Source: Olsenella massiliensis (GTDB taxonomy: Bacteria; Actinomycetota; Coriobacteriia; Coriobacteriales; Atopobiaceae). Taken from it: 64,000 nt of DNA. The position numbers and the translations under genes are program-made. The DNA is taken from NCBI RefSeq assembly GCF_001457795.1, contig NZ_LN898211.1:124001-188000 (forward strand), written 5' to 3'. The notes under the pieces are model-generated. The model searched no databases. It worked only from the letters and a program-made list of their open reading frames with translations, and was not told the DNA's origin. This document shows, in pieces, positions 1 to 8,338 of the stretch. Every line of letters starts with the position of its first letter. Positions within the stretch are counted from its first letter, which is position 1.

Positions 1-192
1 AGCCGACCGTCGGGGCCGGCTTCGAGCGAAACGGACGGCATGATGGGTCATAGCGCCTGGGCACACAAGGAGGTTACGCGCGCCGCTGCGGCCGCGTCCC
101 TTGTCGTGCCGACGGGTGTCGCCCGCGCCCTCGCGTCCATCGCTCCCACCTCTGAGATTATTTCGCCCCTCGCGGGCCTCCTCCTAGCGTAG
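1..192 (+). CDS. 3' end of an unidentified gene cut by the left edge (or a leader peptide of leuA)
   Basis: Frame 1 is open from the first base to a TAG at 190-192. Most of its third positions are G or C, as in the true genes here, so it looks coded. The last 40 residues are hydrophobic and end in ISPLAGLLLA, which could be a membrane-helix tail. No family is recognised. In-frame ATGs at 40 and 43 leave open a short Leu/Ile/Val-rich leader peptide for the branched-chain operon that starts 110 bases later. A Shine-Dalgarno-like AAGGAGG lies inside the frame at 67-73. No attenuator hairpin is visible after the stop, so a truncated gene is the simpler reading. Confidence 0.4.
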   Translation, partial: SRPSGPASSETDGMMGHSAWAHKEVTRAAAAASLVVPTGVARALASIAPTSEIISPLAGLLLA

Positions 193-303
193 GCGTGCTG
201 GCCTAAGGGTCCGGCTCCTTGTCGACACCCCGTCATGCGCGCCGTTCTTCATCGCAACGCAGCATCGCCCCCTTGCACGAAGACGCGACCGGAGGAGAGA
301 GAC

Positions 304-1839
304 ATGACCCGCAAGATAGCCATCTTTGACACCACGCTGCGCGACGGCGAGCAGTCGCCGGGCGCCTCCATGAACACCGAGGAGAAGCTCGTCATAGCCC
401 AGCAGCTCCTGCGCCTGCACGTTGACGTCATCGAGGCGGGCTTTCCCGTCTCGAGCCCCGGCGACTTTCGCTCCGTCCAGGAGATTGGGCGCCTGGCGGG
501 CGACGACGCCGTCGTCGTGGGCCTGACCCGCGCCGTCGAGAGGGACATCGACCGCGCCGCGGAGGCCCTGAGCACCGCGAGGCGCCCGCGCATCCACACG
601 GGTCTGGGCGTCTCGCCCCAGCATTTGGCCGAGAAGCTGCGCATAGGCGAGGACGAGTGCGTCGAGCGGGCCGTCCACTGCGTGCGCTACGCCAAGCGCT
701 ACGTGCAAGACGTCGAGTTCTACGCCGAGGACGCCGGCCGTGCCGACCAGGCCTTCCTCGAGCGCGTGATCCAGGCCGTCGTCAGGGCGGGCGCCACGGT
801 CGTCAACATCCCCGACACCACCGGCTACCAGCTGCCCGACGACTTCGGGCGTCGCATCAGGGGCCTCGCCGACAACGTCTGCGGCATCGAGGACGTGACC
901 ATATCGGTCCACACCCACAACGACCTGGGCATGGCCACCGCGCTGGCCCTCGCGGGCGTCAAGAACGGCGCCCGACAGGTCGAGTGCACCATCAACGGCC
1001 TGGGGGAGCGGGCGGGCAACACCGCCCTCGAGGAGGTCGTCATGGCGCTCAGGATGCATGGCGAGGAGCTTGACGGGCACACCGACGTCGTGACCACCGA
1101 GCTCACCCGCGCCTCGCGCCTCGTGAGCCGCATCACGGGCATGCAGGTGCAGGCCAACAAGGCCATCGTCGGCGCCAACGCGTTCGCGCATTCCTCGGGC
1201 ATCCACCAGGACGGCGTCCTCAAGGCCCGCGACACCTACGAGATCATCGATCCCGCCGACGTCGGCGCGGCGGGTTCCGAGATCGTGCTCTCGGCCCGCT
1301 CGGGCCGCGCCGCTTTGCGCCACCGTCTGGGAGAGCTGGGCCACAGCTTTGACGATCAGGACTTTGATGAGGTGTACCAGCGCTTCCTTGAGATTGCCGA
1401 CCAGAAGAAGGAGGTCTTTGACGAGGATCTCGAGTCCATGGTGCAGGAGCGCGACCGCGAGACCAGGGCCGTCTACGTGCTCGACGCCCTGCAGGTGTCG
1501 TGCGGCGACCCCCTCGTGCCCACCGCCACCGCGACCGTCACGGACGAGACGGGCGCGACCCGCGTGACGTGCGCCACGGGAACCGGCCCGGTTGACGCCG
1601 CCTACCGGGCCATCGACCAGGTCGTCACGGTCCACGGCGATCTCCAGGAGTTCTCGGTCAAGTCGGTGACGCGCGGCATCGACGCCATCGGCGAGGTCAC
1701 CGTGCGCGTGCAGGCCGACGACGGCACGCCGTTCACGGGACGCGGCGCCGACAACGACATCGTCGTCTCGTCCGCCAAGGCGTACGTCAACGCCATCAAC
1801 CGCATGATCTTGACCGCACGCTCAAGGCAGGAGGCGTAG
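304..1839 (+). CDS. leuA: 2-isopropylmalate synthase
   Basis: This is the first committed step of leucine synthesis: acetyl-CoA plus 2-ketoisovalerate gives 2-isopropylmalate. The 511-residue product has the DRE-TIM barrel start FDTTLRDGEQSPGASM, the metal-binding SVHTHNDLGMA, and a C-terminal region of about 130 residues typical of the leucine-sensing LeuA dimer domain. The ATG at 304 follows GGAGGAGAG at ideal distance; an in-frame start at 235 has no ribosome site and adds no family sequence. The gene opens the ilv/leu supercluster and ends two bases before ilvB, so they are surely cotranscribed. The C-terminal domain suggests leucine feedback inhibition. Confidence 0.96.
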   Translation: MTRKIAIFDTTLRDGEQSPGASMNTEEKLVIAQQLLRLHVDVIEAGFPVSSPGDFRSVQEIGRLAGDDAVVVGLTRAVERDIDRAAEALSTARRPRIHTGLGVSPQHLAEKLRIGEDECVERAVHCVRYAKRYVQDVEFYAEDAGRADQAFLERVIQAVVRAGATVVNIPDTTGYQLPDDFGRRIRGLADNVCGIEDVTISVHTHNDLGMATALALAGVKNGARQVECTINGLGERAGNTALEEVVMALRMHGEELDGHTDVVTTELTRASRLVSRITGMQVQANKAIVGANAFAHSSGIHQDGVLKARDTYEIIDPADVGAAGSEIVLSARSGRAALRHRLGELGHSFDDQDFDEVYQRFLEIADQKKEVFDEDLESMVQERDRETRAVYVLDALQVSCGDPLVPTATATVTDETGATRVTCATGTGPVDAAYRAIDQVVTVHGDLQEFSVKSVTRGIDAIGEVTVRVQADDGTPFTGRGADNDIVVSSAKAYVNAINRMILTARSRQEA

Positions 1840-1841
1840 GG

Positions 1842-3554
1842 ATGGCCGGGGGCGCAGAAAAAACGAGAGAGCTCACGGGGGCGCAGGTCCTGGTAAGGAC
1901 CCTCATCGACCAAGGGGTGGACACCGTCTTCGGCTACCCGGGCGGCACGGTGCTCGAGATCTTTGACGTGCTCATGGACCACGCCGACCAGCTGCGTCTG
2001 GTGGAGCCCACGCATGAGCAGCACGGCTGCCATGCCGCGGACGGCTACGCCCGCGCCACGGGGCGCTGCGGCGTCGTCATCGCCACCTCTGGTCCCGGTG
2101 CCACGAACCTGGTCACGGGCATCGCGACGGCCTTCTTGGACTCCATCCCGCTCGTCGCCGTGACGGGCAACGTGAGCAACGCCATGATCGGCACCGACGC
2201 CTTCCAGGAGCTGGACATCACGGGCGTCACCCTGCCCATAACGAAGCACAACTACTTCGTCCGCGACGCCTCCCGCCTCCAGGAGGTGCTACGCGAGGCC
2301 TTTGAGCTCGCCCTCTCGGGTCGTCGTGGGCCCGTCCTCGTGGACGTCCCCGCCGACGTCCAGCGCGCTCTCGTGCCCTTTGAGGAGCTGCCGCCCGTCG
2401 GGGCGCGGCCGCCCCTCGAGCCGTCGGATGAGGCCCTGCGCGCGGCCGCTGACGCCATCAACGCCTCCGAGCGGCCCTTCGTCTACTTCGGGGGCGGGGC
2501 CGTCGCCTCCGAGGCGGGCGAGCAGGTCGTGAGCCTGGCACGGCGCATCGGCGCCCCCATCGGCTGCTCGCTCATGGGCGTCTCGGGCATACCCACGCGG
2601 ACGGAGGGCTTCCTGGGCATGGAGGGCATGCACGGCCACGCCGCGAGCACGCAGGCGATGAGCGCGTGCGACTGCCTCATCGCGCTGGGCGTGCGCTTCA
2701 ACGACCGCTCCACGGGCGACCGCGCGACCTATGCCCCCAGCGGCAGGGTCGTCCACGTGGACGTGGACTCCTCGGAGTTCTCCAAGACCCTCGAGGACCG
2801 CGTGGAGGTCCAGGGGGACGTCCGTCTCGTCCTCGAGCGCCTCCTGCCGCTCGTCACAAACGCCACCCATGAGGCCTGGGACGAGCAGGTGAGCGAGCTC
2901 GTCGCGCGGGAGCGCGCGGGCGAGGACCGTCGGGAGGGTCTCACGCCGCAGAACGTCATGGCTGCCATCAACCGGCGCCGCCCCGCACAGGTTCCCGTGG
3001 TGACGGACGTGGGCCAGCACCAGATGTGGGCGGCGCAGGGACTCGCCTTCTCCCGCCCGCGCACCTTCATCAGCTCCGGGGGACTGGGCACCATGGGCTT
3101 TGGCCTGGGGGCCGCCATCGGTGCGGCGCTCGGGACGCGGGGCCCGGCCATCCTGGTCACGGGCGACGGCTCCTTTGCCATGAACCTGGCGGAGCTCATC
3201 ACGGCGGCCGACAACGACCTGCCCGTGGTCGTCGTCCTGCTCAACAACGGCGTCCTCGGCATGGTCAGGCAGATGCAGTCCCTCTTCAAGCGCTCCCGTC
3301 ACGCCGCCACGACGATCGCGCACAAGGCGGATTTCATCGCCATGGCCCGCGCGGCGGGCGCCGCAGCGACGCGCGTGGCGTCGGTGGGGGAGTTCGAGGA
3401 GGCGCTCGCGCGCGCCCTCGCCCAGGACGGTCCCACGCTCATCGAATGCCCCATCGACCCGGACGAGTTCGTGACGCCCGTGCTCAGGATCGGGGCCTCC
3501 ATGGACGAGCTCATCGTCACCATGGATGACGTCCAGGCACGGATGGGAAGGTGA
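1842..3554 (+). CDS. ilvB: Acetolactate synthase large subunit, first copy
   Basis: This is the ThDP/FAD enzyme that condenses pyruvate with pyruvate or 2-ketobutyrate, the common first step to Val/Leu and Ile. The 570 residues show the catalytic glutamate region (HEQHGCHAADGYARATG), the central FAD-binding domain, and the ThDP motif GDGSFAMNLAEL ending in LLNN. The YPGG near residue 30 is family-typical. The gene starts two bases after leuA and overlaps the alternative GTG start of ilvN, so it is translationally coupled to its own regulatory subunit. It is the copy most likely to be the feedback-regulated biosynthetic enzyme. A second large-subunit gene lies at 5271. Confidence 0.95.
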   Translation: MAGGAEKTRELTGAQVLVRTLIDQGVDTVFGYPGGTVLEIFDVLMDHADQLRLVEPTHEQHGCHAADGYARATGRCGVVIATSGPGATNLVTGIATAFLDSIPLVAVTGNVSNAMIGTDAFQELDITGVTLPITKHNYFVRDASRLQEVLREAFELALSGRRGPVLVDVPADVQRALVPFEELPPVGARPPLEPSDEALRAAADAINASERPFVYFGGGAVASEAGEQVVSLARRIGAPIGCSLMGVSGIPTRTEGFLGMEGMHGHAASTQAMSACDCLIALGVRFNDRSTGDRATYAPSGRVVHVDVDSSEFSKTLEDRVEVQGDVRLVLERLLPLVTNATHEAWDEQVSELVARERAGEDRREGLTPQNVMAAINRRRPAQVPVVTDVGQHQMWAAQGLAFSRPRTFISSGGLGTMGFGLGAAIGAALGTRGPAILVTGDGSFAMNLAELITAADNDLPVVVVLLNNGVLGMVRQMQSLFKRSRHAATTIAHKADFIAMARAAGAAATRVASVGEFEEALARALAQDGPTLIECPIDPDEFVTPVLRIGASMDELIVTMDDVQARMGR

Positions 3555-3559
3555 GGGTC

Positions 3560-4066
3560 ATGAGGAGCTACAGCATAGCCATCATGGTGCGCAACGAGTA
3601 CGGCGTGCTCAACCGCGTCACGAGCATGTTCCGTCGTCGCCAGTTCAACATCACCGGCCTCACGGTGTCCGAGACCGAGACCGAGGAGCTCTCGCGCATC
3701 ACCGTGCAGTTCGTGGGCGAAAAGCGCGCCAAGAACCAGCTCGTCGCCCAGCTGGCCAAGCTGCCCGACGTCATCTCGTTCAAGGAGTTCGACCCCGACG
3801 ACTCCATCAGCTGCGAGCTGCTGCTCATCAAGGTGAGCAACCGCGACGAGACACGCTCGCAGATGCTCGACGCGGCCAATGCCTTCCACGCCAAGGTCGT
3901 TGACTACACCCGCGACGCCATCGTCTTTCGCATCGCGGGACAGACCCGTCGCATCGACAACTTCATCGACCTCATGCGCGACTTCACGATCCTGGAGGTG
4001 TGCCGCACGGGCGTGGTCTCGCTCGAGCGAGGAGGCACCGTCATGCGCAACGTGTCGAACATCTAG
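3560..4066 (+). CDS. ilvN: Acetolactate synthase small (regulatory) subunit
   Basis: The 168-residue product has an N-terminal ACT domain (YSIAIMVRNEYGVLNRVTSMF, then the FNITGLTVSET segment) and the conserved C-terminal ALS_ss_C region. It binds valine and activates the IlvB holoenzyme. A GTG at 3551 would add MRV, but that stretch, GGAAGGTGAGG, is itself the ribosome site for the ATG at 3560, so the shorter start is preferred. It overlaps or abuts the ilvB stop, as expected for stoichiometric subunits. Length and both domains are normal. Confidence 0.94.
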   Translation: MRSYSIAIMVRNEYGVLNRVTSMFRRRQFNITGLTVSETETEELSRITVQFVGEKRAKNQLVAQLAKLPDVISFKEFDPDDSISCELLLIKVSNRDETRSQMLDAANAFHAKVVDYTRDAIVFRIAGQTRRIDNFIDLMRDFTILEVCRTGVVSLERGGTVMRNVSNI

Positions 4067-4151
4067 GCACACGGCCGGCACCCCCGCCGCCGGGCATCAG
4101 GGCGGCGTCACGATAGCGTCAGAGAGCACCCACAAGGAAAGGAAGCAGGCA

Positions 4152-5171
4152 ATGGCATTCAGGATGTTTCACGAGCAGGACTGCGACGTCTCGAGGCTCG
4201 ACGGCAAGCACGTCGCCGTCATCGGCTACGGCTCCCAGGGGCACGCGCACGCCCTGAACCTCAAGGACTCGGGCGTCGAGGTCAAGGTGGGCCTGCGCGA
4301 GGGGTCCGCGTCTGCGGCCAAGGCCGAGGCGCAGGGCCTCGAGGTCGTCTCCAACGCCGAGGCGACAAGGTGGGCCGACATCATCATGATCCTCATCAAC
4401 GACGAGTATCAGGCCACCATGTACCGGCGCGACATCGAGCCCAACCTGACTCCCGGGAAGACCATCGCCTTTGCCCACGGCTTCAACGTCCACTACGGCT
4501 GCATCGAGGTCCGTGACGACTGCAACGTCATCATGGTGGCCCCCAAGGCGCCCGGCCACACCGTGCGCTCGGAGTACCTGGCCGGCAAGGGCACGCCCTG
4601 CCTCGTCTGCGCTCACCAGGACGCCACGGGAGACGCCTTCGACCTCGCCCTCGCCTATGGCGCCGCCATCGGCGGGGCGCGTGCCGCCCTGCTCGAGACC
4701 GACTTCAGGACCGAGACCGAGACCGACCTCTTCGGCGAGCAGAACGTGCTCTGCGGCGGCGTGACCGACCTCATGGAGTCCGGCTTCAACATGCTCGTGG
4801 AGGCGGGATACGACCCGCGCAACGCCTACTTCGAGTGCATCCACGAGATGAAGCTCATCGTCGACCTCATCTACGAGAGCGGCTTCGCGGGCATGCGCAG
4901 CTCCATCTCGAACACCGCCGAGTACGGCGACTACACCGCAGGCCCCCGCGTCATCACGGACGCGGCGCGCGCGGGCATGCGCGACAACCTCAGGCGCATC
5001 CAGAACGGCGAGTTCGCCAAGGAGTTCCTGCTCGACATGTCCGACGAGAGCCGCCAGGTGCACTTCAAGGCGATGCGCCGCATCCAGGCCGAGACGCTCA
5101 TGGAGCGGACGGGCAAAAAGATTCGCCAGATGTACGCCTGGAACGACAAGGACAAGCTCCTCAACAACTAG
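4152..5171 (+). CDS. ilvC: Ketol-acid reductoisomerase
   Basis: The second common step isomerises and reduces acetolactate or acetohydroxybutyrate with NAD(P)H. The 339-residue class I (short) form starts MAFRMFHEQDCDVSRLDGK. It has the Rossmann motif GYGSQGHAHALNL, the conserved PKAPGHTVR, and the C-terminal knotted domain with metal-binding acidic residues (DLFGEQNVLCGG and FECIHEMKLI). The ATG follows GGAAAGGAAG. It lies 85 bases after ilvN with no clear terminator, so it is in the same operon. Cofactor preference cannot be settled by reading alone. Confidence 0.96.
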   Translation: MAFRMFHEQDCDVSRLDGKHVAVIGYGSQGHAHALNLKDSGVEVKVGLREGSASAAKAEAQGLEVVSNAEATRWADIIMILINDEYQATMYRRDIEPNLTPGKTIAFAHGFNVHYGCIEVRDDCNVIMVAPKAPGHTVRSEYLAGKGTPCLVCAHQDATGDAFDLALAYGAAIGGARAALLETDFRTETETDLFGEQNVLCGGVTDLMESGFNMLVEAGYDPRNAYFECIHEMKLIVDLIYESGFAGMRSSISNTAEYGDYTAGPRVITDAARAGMRDNLRRIQNGEFAKEFLLDMSDESRQVHFKAMRRIQAETLMERTGKKIRQMYAWNDKDKLLNN

Positions 5172-5270
5172 GGGCACGACAGGGGTCGTCCGGCCCGGGT
5201 GGCCGCCTTTCGGCTGACGCCCGGGCCCGTGGCCGCCAAGGCGCGCGAGACCGACAGGAAGAGGGGACAG

Positions 5271-6974
5271 ATGGAGCTCACAGGAGCGCAGATTCTCGTC
5301 GAGTGCCTGAGGGAGCAGGGCGTCGACGTCGTCTTCGGGTATCCCGGAGGCACGATCCTGGACGTCTACGACGCCCTGTACCAGACGCCCGACATCAGGC
5401 ACTACCTCGTGAGCCACGAGCAGGGCGCGGCGCACGCGGCCGACGGCTACGCGCGCTCCACCGGCAGGGTGGGCGTGTGTCTCGCGACGTCGGGGCCCGG
5501 CTGCACCAACCTCACCACCGGCATCGCCACCGCCTACATGGACTCCTCCCCCCTCGTGGCCATCACCTGCAACGTCTCGAGCAAGCTGTTGGGCAAGGAC
5601 TCGTTCCAGGAGGTTGACATCACCGGCATCACCCGTCCCATAACCAAGTGGAACCAGGTCGTCAAGGACGTCAGCCGCCTTGCGAACGTCGTGCGCCAGG
5701 CCTTCCTCATCGCGCGCAGCGGACGACAGGGCCCCGTCCTCATCGACGTCACCAAGGACGTGACGAGCGCCCGGGCCCCCTATGAGCCCCTGCCGCTCGC
5801 CCGGCATCGCGTGACGGAGCTTCCCAACCCGCTCTCCCGACGCCTGCTCGGGGGCATCGAGGCGCCGGAGCCCTCGCTTGCCGACGTCGAGGGGCTAATC
5901 GAGCTCATCCGCGGCGCCGAGCGGCCTCTGATCGTCTGCGGCGGAGGCGTGGTGCGCTCCCGCGCCCAGGACGAGCTTCTCGCCTTCGCCCGCCGCGTGG
6001 ACGCGCCGGTAGCCATCACGGTCATGGGAGGGGGCGGCTTCGCGGGGGACGACCCCCTCTCCACCGGCATGATCGGCATGCACGGGTCGCAGGCCTCCAA
6101 CCGGGCGGTGGACGACTGCGACCTGCTCGTGGCCGTGGGGTGCCGCTTCTCGGACCGCGTGGCCCTTAAGCCCGCCACCTTCGCGAGCCGGGCGCGCATA
6201 GCCCAGATAGACATCGACGCCACCGAGGTGGGCAAGAACGTCCGCTGCGACCATCACGTGCTCGGCGACGCCCGCCGCGTGCTCAAGCTCGTCAACGACC
6301 GTCTTGACCAGCAGGACCATGCGGCGTGGAAGGAGCACGTCTTCTCGTTTGCGACCGAGACCCTCTACGAGGAGGGCGGAGACCACCTGACCCCCAAGCA
6401 GATCAACGAGACCATCGCGCGCCTGCTTCCCGAGGACACGATCGTGGCCACGGACGTGGGCCAGCACCAGATGTGGGCCATCCAGCACTTTCACTTTCGC
6501 CATCCCGGCCAGCTGCTGACCTCGGGCGGCTTTGGCGCCATGGGCTTTGGGCTGGGGGCCGCCATCGGGGCGCAGGTGGGCAACCCCGCCCGGCGCGTCC
6601 TGCACGTGACGGGGGACGGCTCCTTCCGCATGAACTGCAACGAGCTCTCCACGGTGGAGCACTACGGGCTTCCCGTCATCACGGTGGTCTATGACAACGC
6701 CGTGCTGGGCATGGTCCACCAATGGCAGACGCTCATCTACGACCGTCGTTACGCCGAGACCACGCTCGACCGCGGTCCCGACTGGGTCAGGCTCGCCGAG
6801 GCCTACGGCCTCTCGGGCCGTCGGGTGAGCAACGTGGCCGAGCTCGAGGACGCCCTGGGCGAGGCCCTGTCCTGCGGTCACGGCTACGTCATCGACGCCG
6901 TCCTCGACCCCGACGAGATGGTCCGTCCCATGGTTCCCGCCGGGCAGCATATAACCAGCTTCCTGGCCGTGTGA
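5271..6974 (+). CDS. ilvB: Acetolactate synthase large subunit, second copy
   Basis: A 567-residue paralogue of the gene at 1842 with the same architecture: YPGG near the start, catalytic HEQGAAHAADGYARSTG, an FAD-domain segment, and the ThDP motif GDGSFRMNCNEL, which ends in VYDN where the first copy has LLNN. The ATG at 5271 follows GAGGGGACAG. No small-subunit gene accompanies it, so it must share IlvN or act without one. The central domain looks like the FAD-bearing anabolic type rather than the catabolic AlsS type, but that is a judgement from reading. It sits between ilvC and ilvA. Confidence 0.92.
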   Translation: MELTGAQILVECLREQGVDVVFGYPGGTILDVYDALYQTPDIRHYLVSHEQGAAHAADGYARSTGRVGVCLATSGPGCTNLTTGIATAYMDSSPLVAITCNVSSKLLGKDSFQEVDITGITRPITKWNQVVKDVSRLANVVRQAFLIARSGRQGPVLIDVTKDVTSARAPYEPLPLARHRVTELPNPLSRRLLGGIEAPEPSLADVEGLIELIRGAERPLIVCGGGVVRSRAQDELLAFARRVDAPVAITVMGGGGFAGDDPLSTGMIGMHGSQASNRAVDDCDLLVAVGCRFSDRVALKPATFASRARIAQIDIDATEVGKNVRCDHHVLGDARRVLKLVNDRLDQQDHAAWKEHVFSFATETLYEEGGDHLTPKQINETIARLLPEDTIVATDVGQHQMWAIQHFHFRHPGQLLTSGGFGAMGFGLGAAIGAQVGNPARRVLHVTGDGSFRMNCNELSTVEHYGLPVITVVYDNAVLGMVHQWQTLIYDRRYAETTLDRGPDWVRLAEAYGLSGRRVSNVAELEDALGEALSCGHGYVIDAVLDPDEMVRPMVPAGQHITSFLAV

Positions 6975-7048
6975 GAGACACCGTCGCCGCGTCCGTCGCG
7001 CGGGCATGCCCGCGCCGGCGCGCAACAGAGAGAGGGGAGCGTCAGCGC

Positions 7049-8245
7049 ATGCTGTCACTCGACAAGATCTACCATGCCGCCTACGTCCTCAAGGGCGTCG
7101 CCCGCAGGACCGACCTCATCGCGGCGCCCAACCTTGTGGGCGAGGTGGGAGACCTCTACCTCAAGACCGAGAACCTCCAGGTGACGGGCTCGTTCAAGCT
7201 GCGAGGAGCCTACTTCAGGATCAACCAGCTCCCTCCCGAGGAGCTGGGGCGCGGCATCATCGCCTGCAGCGCCGGCAACCATGCCCAGGGCGTCGCGCTC
7301 GCGGCGACCCAGCTGGGCGTGCGCTCCATCGTCTGCATGCCCGACGGCGCCCCCATCATGAAGGTCGAGAACACGCGCCGCCTCGGCGCGGAGGTGAGGC
7401 TCGTCAAGGGCTCCTACGACGACGCCCACGACGAGGCGGTGCGCCTTCAGCACGAGACGGGCGCCACGTTCATCCACCCCTATGACGACGAGGACGTCAT
7501 CGCGGGTCAGGGAACCATCGGCCTTGAGCTCATGGACCAGCTTGAGGGCGTTGACGCCGTCGTCGTGCCCGTCGGCGGGGGCGGGCTCATCTCAGGCGTC
7601 GCCTGCGCCGTCAAGAGCCTCAAGCCCAGCTGCAATGTGTACGGCGTCCAGGCGGCGGGCGCCTCGGCCATGGCCCAGTCGTTCAGGGCGGGCATCTGGC
7701 AGGCCTCCGAGTCGGCCACCACCTTTGCCGACGGCATCGCGGTCAAGAACCCCGGCGAGCTCACCTTCAGGATGGTCCAGAAGTACGTGGATGACGTCGT
7801 GACCGTCTCGGACGACGAGATCGCCGCCGCCATCCTCAACCTCATGGAACGCCAGAAGATCGTGACCGAGGGCGCCGGGGCCGCCCCCGTCGCGGCGGCG
7901 ATGTTTGGCAAGCTGCCGCTTGGGGGCAAGCGGGTCGTCTGCGTCATCAGCGGGGGCAACATCGACGTCAACATCCTCTCGCGCGTCATCAACCGCGGCC
8001 TCGCCATGAGCGGGCGCAAGGTCACGCTGGCCATCAAGCTCACGGACAAGCCCGGTCAGCTCCAGCAGGTGAGCGGCATCATCGCCAGCCTGGGCGCCAA
8101 CGTCGTCTCCGTTGACTACGACCTCTCCGACCCCGACCTACCCATCTCGAGCTGCACCCTGCGCGTGGGCATGGAGACGCGCGACCAGGCGCAGATCGAC
8201 CAGATTCGCGCTAAGCTCGTCGAGGAGGGCTTCGGGCTCGTGTGA
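7049..8245 (+). CDS. ilvA: Threonine ammonia-lyase with C-terminal ACT domain
   Basis: A PLP enzyme converting threonine to 2-ketobutyrate, the isoleucine-specific entry. The 398 residues include the PLP-lysine motif GSFKLRGA (Lys50), the phosphate-binding glycine loop VPVGGGGLISG, and a final 75-residue ACT domain (RKVTLAIKLTDKPGQLQQV). It is the single-ACT form of about 400 residues, not the longer two-ACT E. coli form. The ATG follows AGAGAGGGGAGCGTCAGCGC. Position in the ilv cluster supports a biosynthetic role, with the ACT domain the likely site of isoleucine or valine control. Confidence 0.93.
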   Translation: MLSLDKIYHAAYVLKGVARRTDLIAAPNLVGEVGDLYLKTENLQVTGSFKLRGAYFRINQLPPEELGRGIIACSAGNHAQGVALAATQLGVRSIVCMPDGAPIMKVENTRRLGAEVRLVKGSYDDAHDEAVRLQHETGATFIHPYDDEDVIAGQGTIGLELMDQLEGVDAVVVPVGGGGLISGVACAVKSLKPSCNVYGVQAAGASAMAQSFRAGIWQASESATTFADGIAVKNPGELTFRMVQKYVDDVVTVSDDEIAAAILNLMERQKIVTEGAGAAPVAAAMFGKLPLGGKRVVCVISGGNIDVNILSRVINRGLAMSGRKVTLAIKLTDKPGQLQQVSGIIASLGANVVSVDYDLSDPDLPISSCTLRVGMETRDQAQIDQIRAKLVEEGFGLV

Positions 8246-8302
8246 GCCCGCCCCACGCCGACGATCGCCCGCGCGCAGCGCACGTTCATCCATACACCCA
8301 CA

Positions 8303-8338
8303 AAGGAGCGTCACATGAAGAGCGAGGAGCGTCATATG
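8303..8338 (+). promoter_or_regulatory. Tandemly duplicated ribosome site and start codon of ilvD
   Basis: Two near-identical 21-base units lie head to tail. Each has a GGAGCGTCA(C/T) ribosome site, an ATG and AAGAGC. They place in-frame starts at 8315 and 8336, seven codons apart, each with its own Shine-Dalgarno. The family-typical N-terminus (MKSDPIKHG) begins at the second. Confidence 0.7.

Noticed and set aside
184-1635. 483-codon minus-strand frame opposite leuA
   Set aside because: Antisense shadow of leuA; no recognisable domain.
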